This document shows positions 20,808 to 29,256 of a stretch of 48,148 bases of DNA, piece by piece. The first letter of the stretch is position 1; each line of letters opens with the position of its first letter. Made by a program: the position numbers and the translations under genes. Location: positions 1-48,148 of IMG/VR virus record IMGVR_UViG_3300028920_000010. One strand, given 5' to 3'. Source of the stretch: a virus. The notes under the pieces were generated by a model. It saw only the letters and a program-made list of their open reading frames with translations, was not told the DNA's origin and did no database searches.

Positions 20808-21972
20808 AGCACAGCCTCCCCCCGGTGTAGTATCCCTCGATCTCCTTCGCGACCTGTTCGGGGGAGATCATCGCCATGCACCGCGGATCCCCACCGACCA
20901 TATTCTTGCACTTCTTATTCTGCCCAGCGTCTGGGTTGCGCCCTGTCATCCAGCAGCCGTCGTACCCACAGCAGGGGAGTTGCCCGTTCGTGTGCAGAAA
21001 GCGATGGTCCGGGTACATCTCCCAGCGCGGCGCCTCCCGACCTCCCGCAATCACGACGCAGGGCTTCCCGAACGCCGCCGCAAGATGCATGGGAAGGGAG
21101 ACGTGGCACACAACCCCCTGTGCGTGGTACACGAGCCGAATCAACTGACGCAGGTCCGTTTTGCCGACCAGGTTGATCACTCTCTTGTCAAATGCTGGCT
21201 GTGAGTGGTTTGGGCCTGCCTCGTGCCCAATCTGCACAAACTGCACGCGGTCCTGCAGCAGGTCGACCAGCTTCCACCAGCGCTCGAAGCCCCACTGCTT
21301 CACCGGGAAGTCGTGTTTGTGCCCAGCCGCAATCAGCCAGAACGGGCCTGCGTATCCCGTCGTCTCCTCGACCTGGTTGACCCAGCTGCGTTCCTTGTCG
21401 CTCAGATGGAGGTCGGGACGCAGGTCGGTTTGGGGGACACGCACCCCGAGCAGTTGCTCCAGCTCCATGTGATACGCCGTTGAGAAGTGCCGGCCACTCC
21501 ACCCCGAATTGTTGATATCGCGATAGCCGACATCGTACATCTCGACGGGATCGGGAGTACCCTCTTGAGGTGTCACCATGAACAGCAGGGAGTCATCCCG
21601 AAACCCCGGGCCATTCGGTGAGTCCTCGAATCCGTCGCTGTGGTAGTAATGGAACCGATCACCGACGCGCTTGCACCCGACCAGCCGCTTGCGCACCAGT
21701 CCGTCGAGAACGGCCGGGTACTGCTTTGCGTCGGCGGGAACCTCGACGTCGTGTCGCTGACAGTTCTCTGCGATGATCTCAAATGTCGGTTCCCCCGCCG
21801 TTTCCTTCAACGAGGTCAGATATGGGTTGGCCTCGAAGACAGCGGGGCAGCACGTCCGTATGTCGATCTCCCACTCGGGGTATGCTTTCTTGAGATCGCG
21901 TACCGCCCCGCTGAATACTACGATGTCCCCAGGGCTTTGCCCCTTGTCCAGAATGATCCTGCGCTTCTGCAT
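20800..21972 (-). CDS. Heptosyltransferase-like GT9 glycosyltransferase
   Basis: 390 residues. N-terminal SPGDIVVFSGAVRDLKKAYP, the central WLIAAGHKHDFPVKQWGFER, VQFVQIGHEAGPN and C-terminal CHVSLPMHLAAAFGKPCVVI form the GT-B pattern of ADP-heptose:LPS transferases and phage homologues. Extra cysteines near the C-terminus (CCGYDGCW, KKCKN). Suggests action on a Gram-negative surface sugar, though phage members may use other donors. Confidence 0.82.
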   Translation of the reverse strand: MQKRRIILDKGQSPGDIVVFSGAVRDLKKAYPEWEIDIRTCCPAVFEANPYLTSLKETAGEPTFEIIAENCQRHDVEVPADAKQYPAVLDGLVRKRLVGCKRVGDRFHYYHSDGFEDSPNGPGFRDDSLLFMVTPQEGTPDPVEMYDVGYRDINNSGWSGRHFSTAYHMELEQLLGVRVPQTDLRPDLHLSDKERSWVNQVEETTGYAGPFWLIAAGHKHDFPVKQWGFERWWKLVDLLQDRVQFVQIGHEAGPNHSQPAFDKRVINLVGKTDLRQLIRLVYHAQGVVCHVSLPMHLAAAFGKPCVVIAGGREAPRWEMYPDHRFLHTNGQLPCCGYDGCWMTGRNPDAGQNKKCKNMVGGDPRCMAMISPEQVAKEIEGYYTGGRLCYA

Positions 21973-21993
21973 TGTGCCCCCAATATGCTGTTC

Positions 21994-22314
21994 CTACGAC
22001 TCCGTGACAATGACCTTGGTGATCGCTGCAGCCGTCCCGCTTCCCGTCCCACCGATCACCGTTGCCGCGCGCAGTTTCTCCTGCCCGGCTTCGAAGTGCT
22101 CGGTAATGAAGGCATCTGAATCGTTTCGCAACTTGTAGGCGATCACGCCCGCGGCGGAACCCGCGTTCACAATTCCAGACGGTGCCTTCAGCGTGACAGT
22201 CGTGTCGCTGCTGAAGTCGGTGATCTCCTGCACCTTGTCTACAGTCGTCATCTGCTGCAGACATTCCTGTTCGTCGAGTGCCTGCGTCTCAAAAGTCGGC
22301 CCTTCCTTTGCCAC
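21994..22314 (-). CDS. Unknown protein, 106 aa
   Basis: GTG at 22314 with AAAGGAG upstream. Beta-rich with TDFSSDTTVTLKAPSGIVNA and a Gly/Thr/Ala-rich end (GGTGSGTAAAITKVIV). Between the tail LamG-like protein and the sugar block; perhaps a small virion decoration. Confidence 0.6.
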   Translation of the reverse strand: MAKEGPTFETQALDEQECLQQMTTVDKVQEITDFSSDTTVTLKAPSGIVNAGSAAGVIAYKLRNDSDAFITEHFEAGQEKLRAATVIGGTGSGTAAAITKVIVTES

Positions 22315-22335
22315 GGTTGACTCCTTTGTTGATGG

Positions 22336-24252
22336 TTATATCCGCGCGCGGGATCGGGATCGGCCGCGGTCCCCGCTGATTAGGGATCGTATGTGTGTGG
22401 TCGACGATGCGATGTCGAACGCCGCATTGTCCTCATGCAGGAACGTGCCCTGGAAAACGTCGTGGAGCATGCGGGATTCCTCAGCCGCAACTTGGTACGG
22501 GAGGAACAAATGCAGAACCATGTCCATACTACTGTAGCCACCCGGACCTTTACCGATTTCGTTGTCATTCGCAGTGTTGCTCATCGCGTTATATGTACCG
22601 GAGGAGTTGTCCGACACATCGGTAATTTCGCCGCACTCGCCCATGTCAATACCCGCCATAGGGTCCGTTTCGTCGCCATTGTACGAAACCATCGCGGTTA
22701 TCCATATATTTTCCACGCCTGCTTGGCCTACAGATTTTCGTCCTCGCCTGCCGCCAGCGACACTATCATAGACACTGAATTCCGGCGTACCGCTAGCTCC
22801 GGCCCAATATGTGAGATACTCATTCGGCGGCGCAAATCTATCCAGAACATTTACGTTTTCGACCGACTGTGGGCGCAATACGGTGATAATACTGAACGGC
22901 TCGTCCGTCGTCCCGTTGCCCCTTGACAAGTCGTCCGCATCCGCATCGGAAACGTACTGACTGGATCCGCCCACCAGATGCAGGTGCGTGCCGAACGGTC
23001 CGGAAGGGAACGTCGGCGTGTTGTGCTTTGTCAACGTCGCCAATCCCTTGATGTCCACCGCGTCCCCACCGCAGAACTCCAGCGCCCGGATTGCCGCCTG
23101 GTCGCTCGACGCTCCGTGATCGACGTAGGGGTCACCGTTGCTTTGCGCCGATCCGCCCATCTGGAACACGAGCCCCTTCCCGCTCCCGCTCGCGGGTATC
23201 CGCACGAACAGCCCCGCCGTCTGCCCTGATTTCGAGCACCGCGCCGTGAGGTACCGGGGGCACTCCGTCCCGTCCGTCAGGCTGATTCTCAGGTCGGAAA
23301 GATCGCTCTGGGTGAAGCGCGACCAGCAGTCAGACGGCCACCGCGACTCGTCGATGTACGCCACCACCGCGCGGGCAACGTGGTCGTATTCGTCGCGTAG
23401 GCTCACCTCGAACTGATGTGTACAATTGCCCAAGCGGTGTGCGCTGCCTGTGACTGCGGCTGGAGCTGCTGCCGTCGGGTCCACGAGTTGCCCTGTGGCA
23501 AACATCTCCAGGCCCATGTCCGGGGCGAGGGCGGAGTGATCGGCGATGCCGGTGTTGTTGTAGAAGGCGGGCGTGTATATCTGTCCGCCCCACGATAGTC
23601 CCCCGCTCCGGTAGTCGCCGACCAGCAGGTCGATCCCGGTCAGGTCGGGGATGGAGGCCGGGATCGTTCCTGTGAAGGACAGTGTGCGCGCCGTCCCATT
23701 TACCCACAATTTCAGCCGGTCAGCGTTGGCTGCGCCGGAGCCATCGTACTCCCATCGTACATGGAAAGTCTCACCGTCGCTGACGACAGAGCCAATCTCA
23801 AAACTGCCTACTGTAAGTGTACCCGCGGTCTTGACGTAGAAGTTCATTGTGCCGGATGCGACAGGCGTAATATGGCAGGCTACGAAGTTGTCGCTCCCCG
23901 CATCGCGTTTGTCAAATAGGTACTGGCTGTTGTCAATCGTCGGCGTCCGGCACCAGACCTCAAAGCTGAGCTTGGTCGCACTATTGAGAGCTGCCACGTC
24001 CCCCATGTTGACCACGTCGTCGTTGTCGTCGAAATTGAACGCCGCCAGATCGCGGCGATACCCATATCCGCTGGCCATGTTGGTGAGCGTGGCGGTGATG
24101 GTGCCCGGCCCCGCGTCTCCCTCGGCAACCGGTATCGTACCGCTGTTCTGGCTGGCGGGGGCGTGGCCGCGTTTCATCGCGGGGCCGTTCAACATAAACA
24201 CGAGATCGCTCGTGTCAATAGTACGTATCGTGCCGGTGTTCTTGTAGCCCAT
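22336..24252 (-). CDS. Large LamG/concanavalin-like tail protein
   Basis: 638 residues. A central segment with FEVWCRTPTIDNSQYLFDKR, SDGETFHVRWEYDGSG and LLVGDYRSGGLSWGGQIYTP is the laminin-G/concanavalin-like fold; a second similar domain lies at ~350-600 (DVDIKGLATLTKHNT region through SYNGDETDPMAGID). Such proteins bind carbohydrate on phage tails. ATG after GGGGGTGAGATA. Confidence 0.75.
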   Translation of the reverse strand: MGYKNTGTIRTIDTSDLVFMLNGPAMKRGHAPASQNSGTIPVAEGDAGPGTITATLTNMASGYGYRRDLAAFNFDDNDDVVNMGDVAALNSATKLSFEVWCRTPTIDNSQYLFDKRDAGSDNFVACHITPVASGTMNFYVKTAGTLTVGSFEIGSVVSDGETFHVRWEYDGSGAANADRLKLWVNGTARTLSFTGTIPASIPDLTGIDLLVGDYRSGGLSWGGQIYTPAFYNNTGIADHSALAPDMGLEMFATGQLVDPTAAAPAAVTGSAHRLGNCTHQFEVSLRDEYDHVARAVVAYIDESRWPSDCWSRFTQSDLSDLRISLTDGTECPRYLTARCSKSGQTAGLFVRIPASGSGKGLVFQMGGSAQSNGDPYVDHGASSDQAAIRALEFCGGDAVDIKGLATLTKHNTPTFPSGPFGTHLHLVGGSSQYVSDADADDLSRGNGTTDEPFSIITVLRPQSVENVNVLDRFAPPNEYLTYWAGASGTPEFSVYDSVAGGRRGRKSVGQAGVENIWITAMVSYNGDETDPMAGIDMGECGEITDVSDNSSGTYNAMSNTANDNEIGKGPGGYSSMDMVLHLFLPYQVAAEESRMLHDVFQGTFLHEDNAAFDIASSTTHIRSLISGDRGRSRSRARI

Positions 24253-24629
24253 TATCTCACCCCCATCTCGATAGCCTCGGCGTCAAACAGAGACGCCGTC
24301 TCAGTCCGTTTGACAATTCGCGTCTTCACCGGCATGGCCTCGGCGATCAGCTTTGGGTGCAGATCGGCGATGAGATTCCGGTCGATCTCAAACAGCCATC
24401 CGTCCTTGGTCGCCGTCGGCTTTCCCCACGTGCAGGTGATCGTGCCCTGCTGAGTCTCGCAGTCGCTGCGCTCGTGCAGGACAAACGCCGTCTGCTCGGC
24501 TGTCAAACCCTTCGCCGCCAGGGTAGGCCTGAGCACGTCGCACGCCGCCTTGAACGTAGCTGCCTGGACGTTGACATAGTACGAGTCGTATTCTACGGAC
24601 CCGTCTTCGGGCAGGTTGATTTTTGACAT
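24252..24629 (-). CDS. Unknown tail-region protein, 125 aa
   Basis: MSKINLPEDGSVEYDSYYVN start; helical middle (AACDVLRPTLAAKGLTAEQT) and basic C-terminus. Stop overlaps the next start (TAATG). No family recognised. Confidence 0.65.
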   Translation of the reverse strand: MSKINLPEDGSVEYDSYYVNVQAATFKAACDVLRPTLAAKGLTAEQTAFVLHERSDCETQQGTITCTWGKPTATKDGWLFEIDRNLIADLHPKLIAEAMPVKTRIVKRTETASLFDAEAIEMGVR

Positions 24630-24643
24630 TGCTATCCCCTATC

Positions 24644-25135
24644 TCAGATAATGACAGTCGTCCCATTGTGCCACAACGGCGATTGTGTCAGCCCCGCTGT
24701 TTTCGGACAGAACGAACGCGCATGCGCTACGCTCTCCGGCGTGTGCGGCTTGCGCTTTCGATGCATCCTGTTCCCTCCCACCCGGACGGCCACGTACATC
24801 GCCGCACGCTTCCAGCGCTTGACCCCGCGAAACTTGAGGGACGCCAGGAAACACCGATCGTTGAACCGGTACGACCACACCTCGGCCTCCCCTGCCCAAT
24901 CGTGTAGCAACGTCGGTGCACAGAAGTCGGGATCCTGTGGTGGGAACGTGTTCCAGAACCCGCGAGGGATGGACGGCTCCCACTCGAAGCCCGCCTCGAT
25001 CCGCACACAGTACCCGTTGACCACGAAGCTATAGGGCTCCTCCAGACGCCACCGGTAGGCTCCCATGTAGTCCTCTTCGTCGAGGGGCCTGTATACCGGG
25101 TTGTCGTTTGCGAATACGATATGTGGCAGTCTCAT
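24644..25135 (-). CDS. DUF1353-family protein
   Basis: 163 residues. FVVNGYCVRIEAGFEWEPSI PRG followed by APTLLHDWAGEAEVW matches the DUF1353 core with its HD pair. The family is common in phages near tail or lysis genes; biochemical role unknown. ATGA overlap with the upstream gene. Confidence 0.78.
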   Translation of the reverse strand: MRLPHIVFANDNPVYRPLDEEDYMGAYRWRLEEPYSFVVNGYCVRIEAGFEWEPSIPRGFWNTFPPQDPDFCAPTLLHDWAGEAEVWSYRFNDRCFLASLKFRGVKRWKRAAMYVAVRVGGNRMHRKRKPHTPESVAHARSFCPKTAGLTQSPLWHNGTTVII

Positions 25136-26283
25136 GTGATGTCCTGTGTGTCGGGGCCTTCGCCGTGTACGGCCTGCAGGTCCACGTTGTCTTGCCAGTC
25201 ATCCAAGATTGTCCCAGCATCAGGAGTATCCTGGACATAGAGCGCGATCTCAGTCTCGTCGCCGTATAGTACCGCCGAGATTTCGACGGCCTCTTTACCG
25301 GCTGCCAGCTGCTTCTTGTATCCCTCGATAGCGAACTCAAGAGCAATGTCGGTTGTCTGGTGTGGCAACTGCAACAGATGGTGCTGCGTGAGAAACCAAT
25401 CCTTCCCCAGCTCGTAATTGACCGTGAAGGCGATGCGCTTCCGCGGCTGGTAGACAATCCCGCTCGGCGTCCCATCCGTGTCGACCGCTCCCATCCACCC
25501 GAACCAGGTGTCCAGGTACCATAGGGCATCTTCGGGCCTGACGATCAGGTCATGATCCGTCATGTCAGACGGAGGTATTTCCACTCGGCGCGTTGCCTCC
25601 CACAAGACGTGCGCCTTGGTCCACAGCATCTCGGCAACGTCGCCGCTGACCCCTGTGACGTAGCTGCTGTCGTACGCCGCGGCCGCTGCCTGCGTCACCT
25701 TGATCAATCCAAGATACTCCCCGCTCCCACAGTGCCGGCAGTACCGGATGTACGCCTCGGGATAGATGTCGCGCTCCTGCGGCAACGTGACCGGCTTGAT
25801 CGGCCCGATGATATCCGACAGTGTGATAGTCGTCGCCGGAGTGCTTGCCGCCTTCTGTGCAAAGTGAGTTACGCGCTCCTCCCCGGTTGCCGGATCTTGG
25901 AAGGACGCGAGGAAAAATCCCTTGCACACCTTCTCGGCCATCTTCTCCGTACTTGTCTCCCGGTAGTTCAGCACCTGGTAGAAGGGCCGTATCTCCCGCA
26001 ACGCATAGAGCAGCTCGTAGTCGAACCCTCCCTCGTCGGTGCTTGTGTCGATCAGCGCATTGGGCGCGTATGCCTTGCCCCAATCGACCGCCGTGGTCTC
26101 CTGGTCGGAGTAGTTCTGCAGCCTCTTTATATGCTCCAAGATGTCGATGGGATCCTTGATCCAGTCACTTGCGATCTTGCGCCCCGCTGCCCCGGACGAA
26201 CTCGACGAGGACGAGCTCTGGGAAGTCGACGACGAGCTACTGCTCGACCATGAGCTGGAACTTGACGAGCTGGAGCTGCTCAT
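25132..26283 (-). CDS. Tail protein with N-terminal polyserine tract
   Basis: 383 residues from ATG at 26283. Residues 2-32 are almost pure serine with single Trp, Thr and Gln interruptions. The rest is a folded protein of unknown family, with a YCRHCG Cys pair, a LVRPEDALWYLDTWFGW segment and an IALEFAIEGYKKQLAAG helix. Third of three virion-type proteins in this genome with polyserine. Confidence 0.7.
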   Translation of the reverse strand: MSSSSSSSSSSWSSSSSSSTSQSSSSSSSSGAAGRKIASDWIKDPIDILEHIKRLQNYSDQETTAVDWGKAYAPNALIDTSTDEGGFDYELLYALREIRPFYQVLNYRETSTEKMAEKVCKGFFLASFQDPATGEERVTHFAQKAASTPATTITLSDIIGPIKPVTLPQERDIYPEAYIRYCRHCGSGEYLGLIKVTQAAAAAYDSSYVTGVSGDVAEMLWTKAHVLWEATRRVEIPPSDMTDHDLIVRPEDALWYLDTWFGWMGAVDTDGTPSGIVYQPRKRIAFTVNYELGKDWFLTQHHLLQLPHQTTDIALEFAIEGYKKQLAAGKEAVEISAVLYGDETEIALYVQDTPDAGTILDDWQDNVDLQAVHGEGPDTQDIT

Positions 26284-26320
26284 GAGCGGGCCCCGTCCGA
26301 CCAGGCTGGTAATGATTGTA

Positions 26321-28414
26321 TCAGTCCCATGTGTCCCCGTAGATGCGACCCCGGATGCCAGTGTACATCTTGTCTTTGATCCCAACCCGCTTTCCGAATA
26401 TCACAGCGCAGTCACGCAAGTACGCCTCGAACACATCACCCGTCAGCGGGTTGTCCCGGACGTAGCTGACCCGCAGAGCGAACAGCACCACGTCGAGTGC
26501 ACGATAGGCGGCTACATCCGTTACCCCGTCCAATTGGAACGTAGCGTGCCCAGAAACATTGTACACTTCCGATATCGAGCTATCTGCCCAATAGAACCAT
26601 CGATTGTTCCGCGATGGCCTATGACTGGTGTAATACTCGTCGAGAAGGCTACCGTAGGTCAAGGTAATGTTGGATACCCCTTGCGTTATGTTGACCTTCA
26701 GATCTTGGACGACAGGCCCCATCCAGTTCTGGTGCTGCAGATAAAGGTTTGCGCTGACCCCGTCTGAGGCTCGCGGGATAGTTGCCCAACCGTCTATGCC
26801 GATGTACACCGAATCGAAATCGAATCCGTCCGGCGGATTAGGTAGTCGCAACAGACAAGCAATTACTCCGGGATAGTGCTCCTGTGTTTTTGATCCCTGT
26901 TCATAAATCGTGATTCCTGCCCGTGTTGCATAATTCCTGTCTGTGCCAAGCCCGACGGCCCCTTCCTCGGTTGTTAGATACGCGCTTGGGGCCTCCTCAC
27001 TGCTGCCGTAAGCACCGTCACGTAATTTGATCCAAGAACCATGAACAGGCGCATCAATGCTCCAGTCGGACAGGTCTGTATCCGAAAGCCATTCGATGGA
27101 CGAACATGGAGTAATCACAACGTCCTTCACACGTCCGGAATCTTCGTGTAGAGAGCGGTTTCGCAACACCATATCGTTCTGTTTGCCGCTATCGTCCTCG
27201 AAAGTCTGTTCCGGCACGCGAGCCCATGCAGCGGCCTCGGTCTGTACGTCCGTCGTCGTATCTAAGGCGCTTACCTTGACGGAGGACTGAGGATCATACG
27301 CGCGCGGCTCGGGTTCTCCGACCGGCGTACCTTCCTCGTTCAGCCAGTTTCGACACTCCCAAACATCGAGAGCGTATTTGATAGACGCCGTGCGTATCTC
27401 GACCCACGAGTTGTCCGTTGCCGTTGCAGTCGCGTTCCCGGCAAGAGTCGTCTCAAAGTAATCAGCAATGGTCACGTCGATAACTGTCGGAGTGTTGTCG
27501 ATATCTACACGCGCAAGCGTGATTACTCGATACTCCCCTTGCCCGTCTCCGTCAACGACACGCAGCACCCTCCCGATCAGATTATCAAGGGACGGAGCGC
27601 CTACAGTGATCTCTACCCCTGCGTCGTCATACCACTTTACCGACTCGCCAACTTTGACGGCATATTCCAAGGGTGGTACCGCGCCGTTGTCTCCTACGAC
27701 CGGATACGCCTGCAGCGGCTTATTCGGCCTAAAGCGCACCATTCGAACGGCTGACGCGAGCCAGATTTCCGTGCCTTCCAGGTACAGTTCGTCCGTGTTC
27801 TCCGTACGGACCATGGCCCCGAAATTGTCGCGCCTTTCGTCCTCAATCTGCTGGGGGTACATAGTTCCAAGAGTCACCGGTATATCAACTGTCCCACCAC
27901 CAGCGACCTCGGACTGTGTGCCAAGGTACGCCTCCCGATTTTTCCGCGCCGTCTGGAGCTTGATCGACATGATCTTCTCGGTCCAGTTGATGTCTTCGGC
28001 TTTGCCCGTGTAGATCACAGTTCCGTCCGCGTCGACCAAGGCGCCCGCTGATATCTCGAAGCGCCGTATCTCCCCCAGGAGATTCTGCAAGTCGATGTCC
28101 GCATCGGAGAGCACCTTGTCGAACTGCGTCCAGCTCCCGCTCACTGACAGCGTGTTGGCTACCTGGACCATCACGTCCCCGGCCCTCGACAGCCCCCCGC
28201 TGCGCCGCAGGTCGATGCTCTCGGTGATGTCCCCGATCCCGCCCGGCACGATCACCCCGGACTTCCAGGCCAGAGTAGGGGAGTAGCTGGACAGGTCAAT
28301 CTCCGCCCAGCGCAATTGGCTGTTCCCGCCTCCGACGGCATAGAGCCCGATGTCGGCATTGCCGGCCGGGGCCGTGTCCAGGTAGATGCGCACTGTGTGA
28401 ATGTAGATTGCCAT
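26321..28414 (-). CDS. Tail hub / baseplate-like protein
   Basis: 697 residues from ATG at 28414 (overlaps the preceding stop). IRRFEISAGALVDADGTVIY and YTGKAEDINWTEKIMSIKLQ at ~115-155 are typical of phage tail proteins that follow the distal tail protein; a C-terminal carbohydrate-binding-like beta region has VYIGIDGWATIPRASDG. Position downstream of the tape measure fits a tail tip component. Confidence 0.65.
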   Translation of the reverse strand: MAIYIHTVRIYLDTAPAGNADIGLYAVGGGNSQLRWAEIDLSSYSPTLAWKSGVIVPGGIGDITESIDLRRSGGLSRAGDVMVQVANTLSVSGSWTQFDKVLSDADIDLQNLLGEIRRFEISAGALVDADGTVIYTGKAEDINWTEKIMSIKLQTARKNREAYLGTQSEVAGGGTVDIPVTLGTMYPQQIEDERRDNFGAMVRTENTDELYLEGTEIWLASAVRMVRFRPNKPLQAYPVVGDNGAVPPLEYAVKVGESVKWYDDAGVEITVGAPSLDNLIGRVLRVVDGDGQGEYRVITLARVDIDNTPTVIDVTIADYFETTLAGNATATATDNSWVEIRTASIKYALDVWECRNWLNEEGTPVGEPEPRAYDPQSSVKVSALDTTTDVQTEAAAWARVPEQTFEDDSGKQNDMVLRNRSLHEDSGRVKDVVITPCSSIEWLSDTDLSDWSIDAPVHGSWIKLRDGAYGSSEEAPSAYLTTEEGAVGLGTDRNYATRAGITIYEQGSKTQEHYPGVIACLLRLPNPPDGFDFDSVYIGIDGWATIPRASDGVSANLYLQHQNWMGPVVQDLKVNITQGVSNITLTYGSLLDEYYTSHRPSRNNRWFYWADSSISEVYNVSGHATFQLDGVTDVAAYRALDVVLFALRVSYVRDNPLTGDVFEAYLRDCAVIFGKRVGIKDKMYTGIRGRIYGDTWD

Positions 28415-29244
28415 CAGGCGACACTCACCTGGTAGAAGTTCAGGTCGAAGGCCCATTCGTCGTGTCGGCTGTGGGTCGCTGTCAACATGTCATTGAGCCA
28501 GTAACAGGTATGTGTCCCGGCCCCGCCGTTGTCCCGGCCGAATATGAAGTTGTTGGCCCCAGCAACAATGCTGACTGTGTTGTCCCGGACGGTCCCAACC
28601 ATGTGGTTGATCAGCGCTCCCGCCTTGCTCTCATTGCACACCATGGGCAATTTGGTCGTATAGATGTCTGTCAGCTTGTCCACCGGTTTCCCGGTGCCGT
28701 CCCGGGTGACTGCTGTCGTCACGTCGTACACAGTATCGGGTTCCGGAAAGTCGGGGGGGTACCGTAGCCCGGTAATCGTCCCGATCTGGAGATCCCCCTC
28801 GGATACCTCGGACGGCAGGGCATAGGCCGGGATGGAGGTCAACAGGAACTCGACCTCGACGCGAAAGTGCTGCCAGGGGCTCTCCAGGACCCCCCCGGGT
28901 TTCACCGACAGGAACCGTGCCAGGAAGTCGCCGCTCTCCCCCTTATCAGGCCCCGCAGGATGCCACCCACAGCCGGATCGGAGTCGGAGCTTCACCTCAC
29001 TCCCCCTACCCTTGTCGACGTCATTCGCGATCCCACAGAGCGTCTGAGCGTCCGTTGCGTCGAGCAGGAAACGGCACTGACAGGTCCGGAAGTCATTGCT
29101 GGCCTCATCGTCCCAGATCACGTACCCCCGGGGGAGCACCGGCTGGTGATGCATGGCGAGATGGTAGGTGACGGCGTACTCCCACTCAGGGAGCGGGAAT
29201 GTGTACGCCGTACCACCAGCATGCAGCTCGAAGGTCCGAATCAC
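28414..29244 (-). CDS. Distal tail-like protein
   Basis: 276 residues. RTFELHAGGTAYTFPLPEWE and CQCRFLLDATDAQTLCGIAN, then FRVEVEFLLTSIPAYALPS, all beta-rich. Immediately follows the tape measure gene, where the distal tail (Dit) or minor tail protein is normally found. Assignment by position. Confidence 0.55.
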   Translation of the reverse strand: MIRTFELHAGGTAYTFPLPEWEYAVTYHLAMHHQPVLPRGYVIWDDEASNDFRTCQCRFLLDATDAQTLCGIANDVDKGRGSEVKLRLRSGCGWHPAGPDKGESGDFLARFLSVKPGGVLESPWQHFRVEVEFLLTSIPAYALPSEVSEGDLQIGTITGLRYPPDFPEPDTVYDVTTAVTRDGTGKPVDKLTDIYTTKLPMVCNESKAGALINHMVGTVRDNTVSIVAGANNFIFGRDNGGAGTHTCYWLNDMLTATHSRHDEWAFDLNFYQVSVA

Positions 29245-29256
29245 CTACTTGCCTCT

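Noticed and set aside
26216-26285. CRISPR-like or tandem repeats at the GAC/GAG-rich stretches (also 31960-32015, 34840-34905)
   Set aside because: These encode polyserine on the minus strand; units are 3-6 bp with no spacers.
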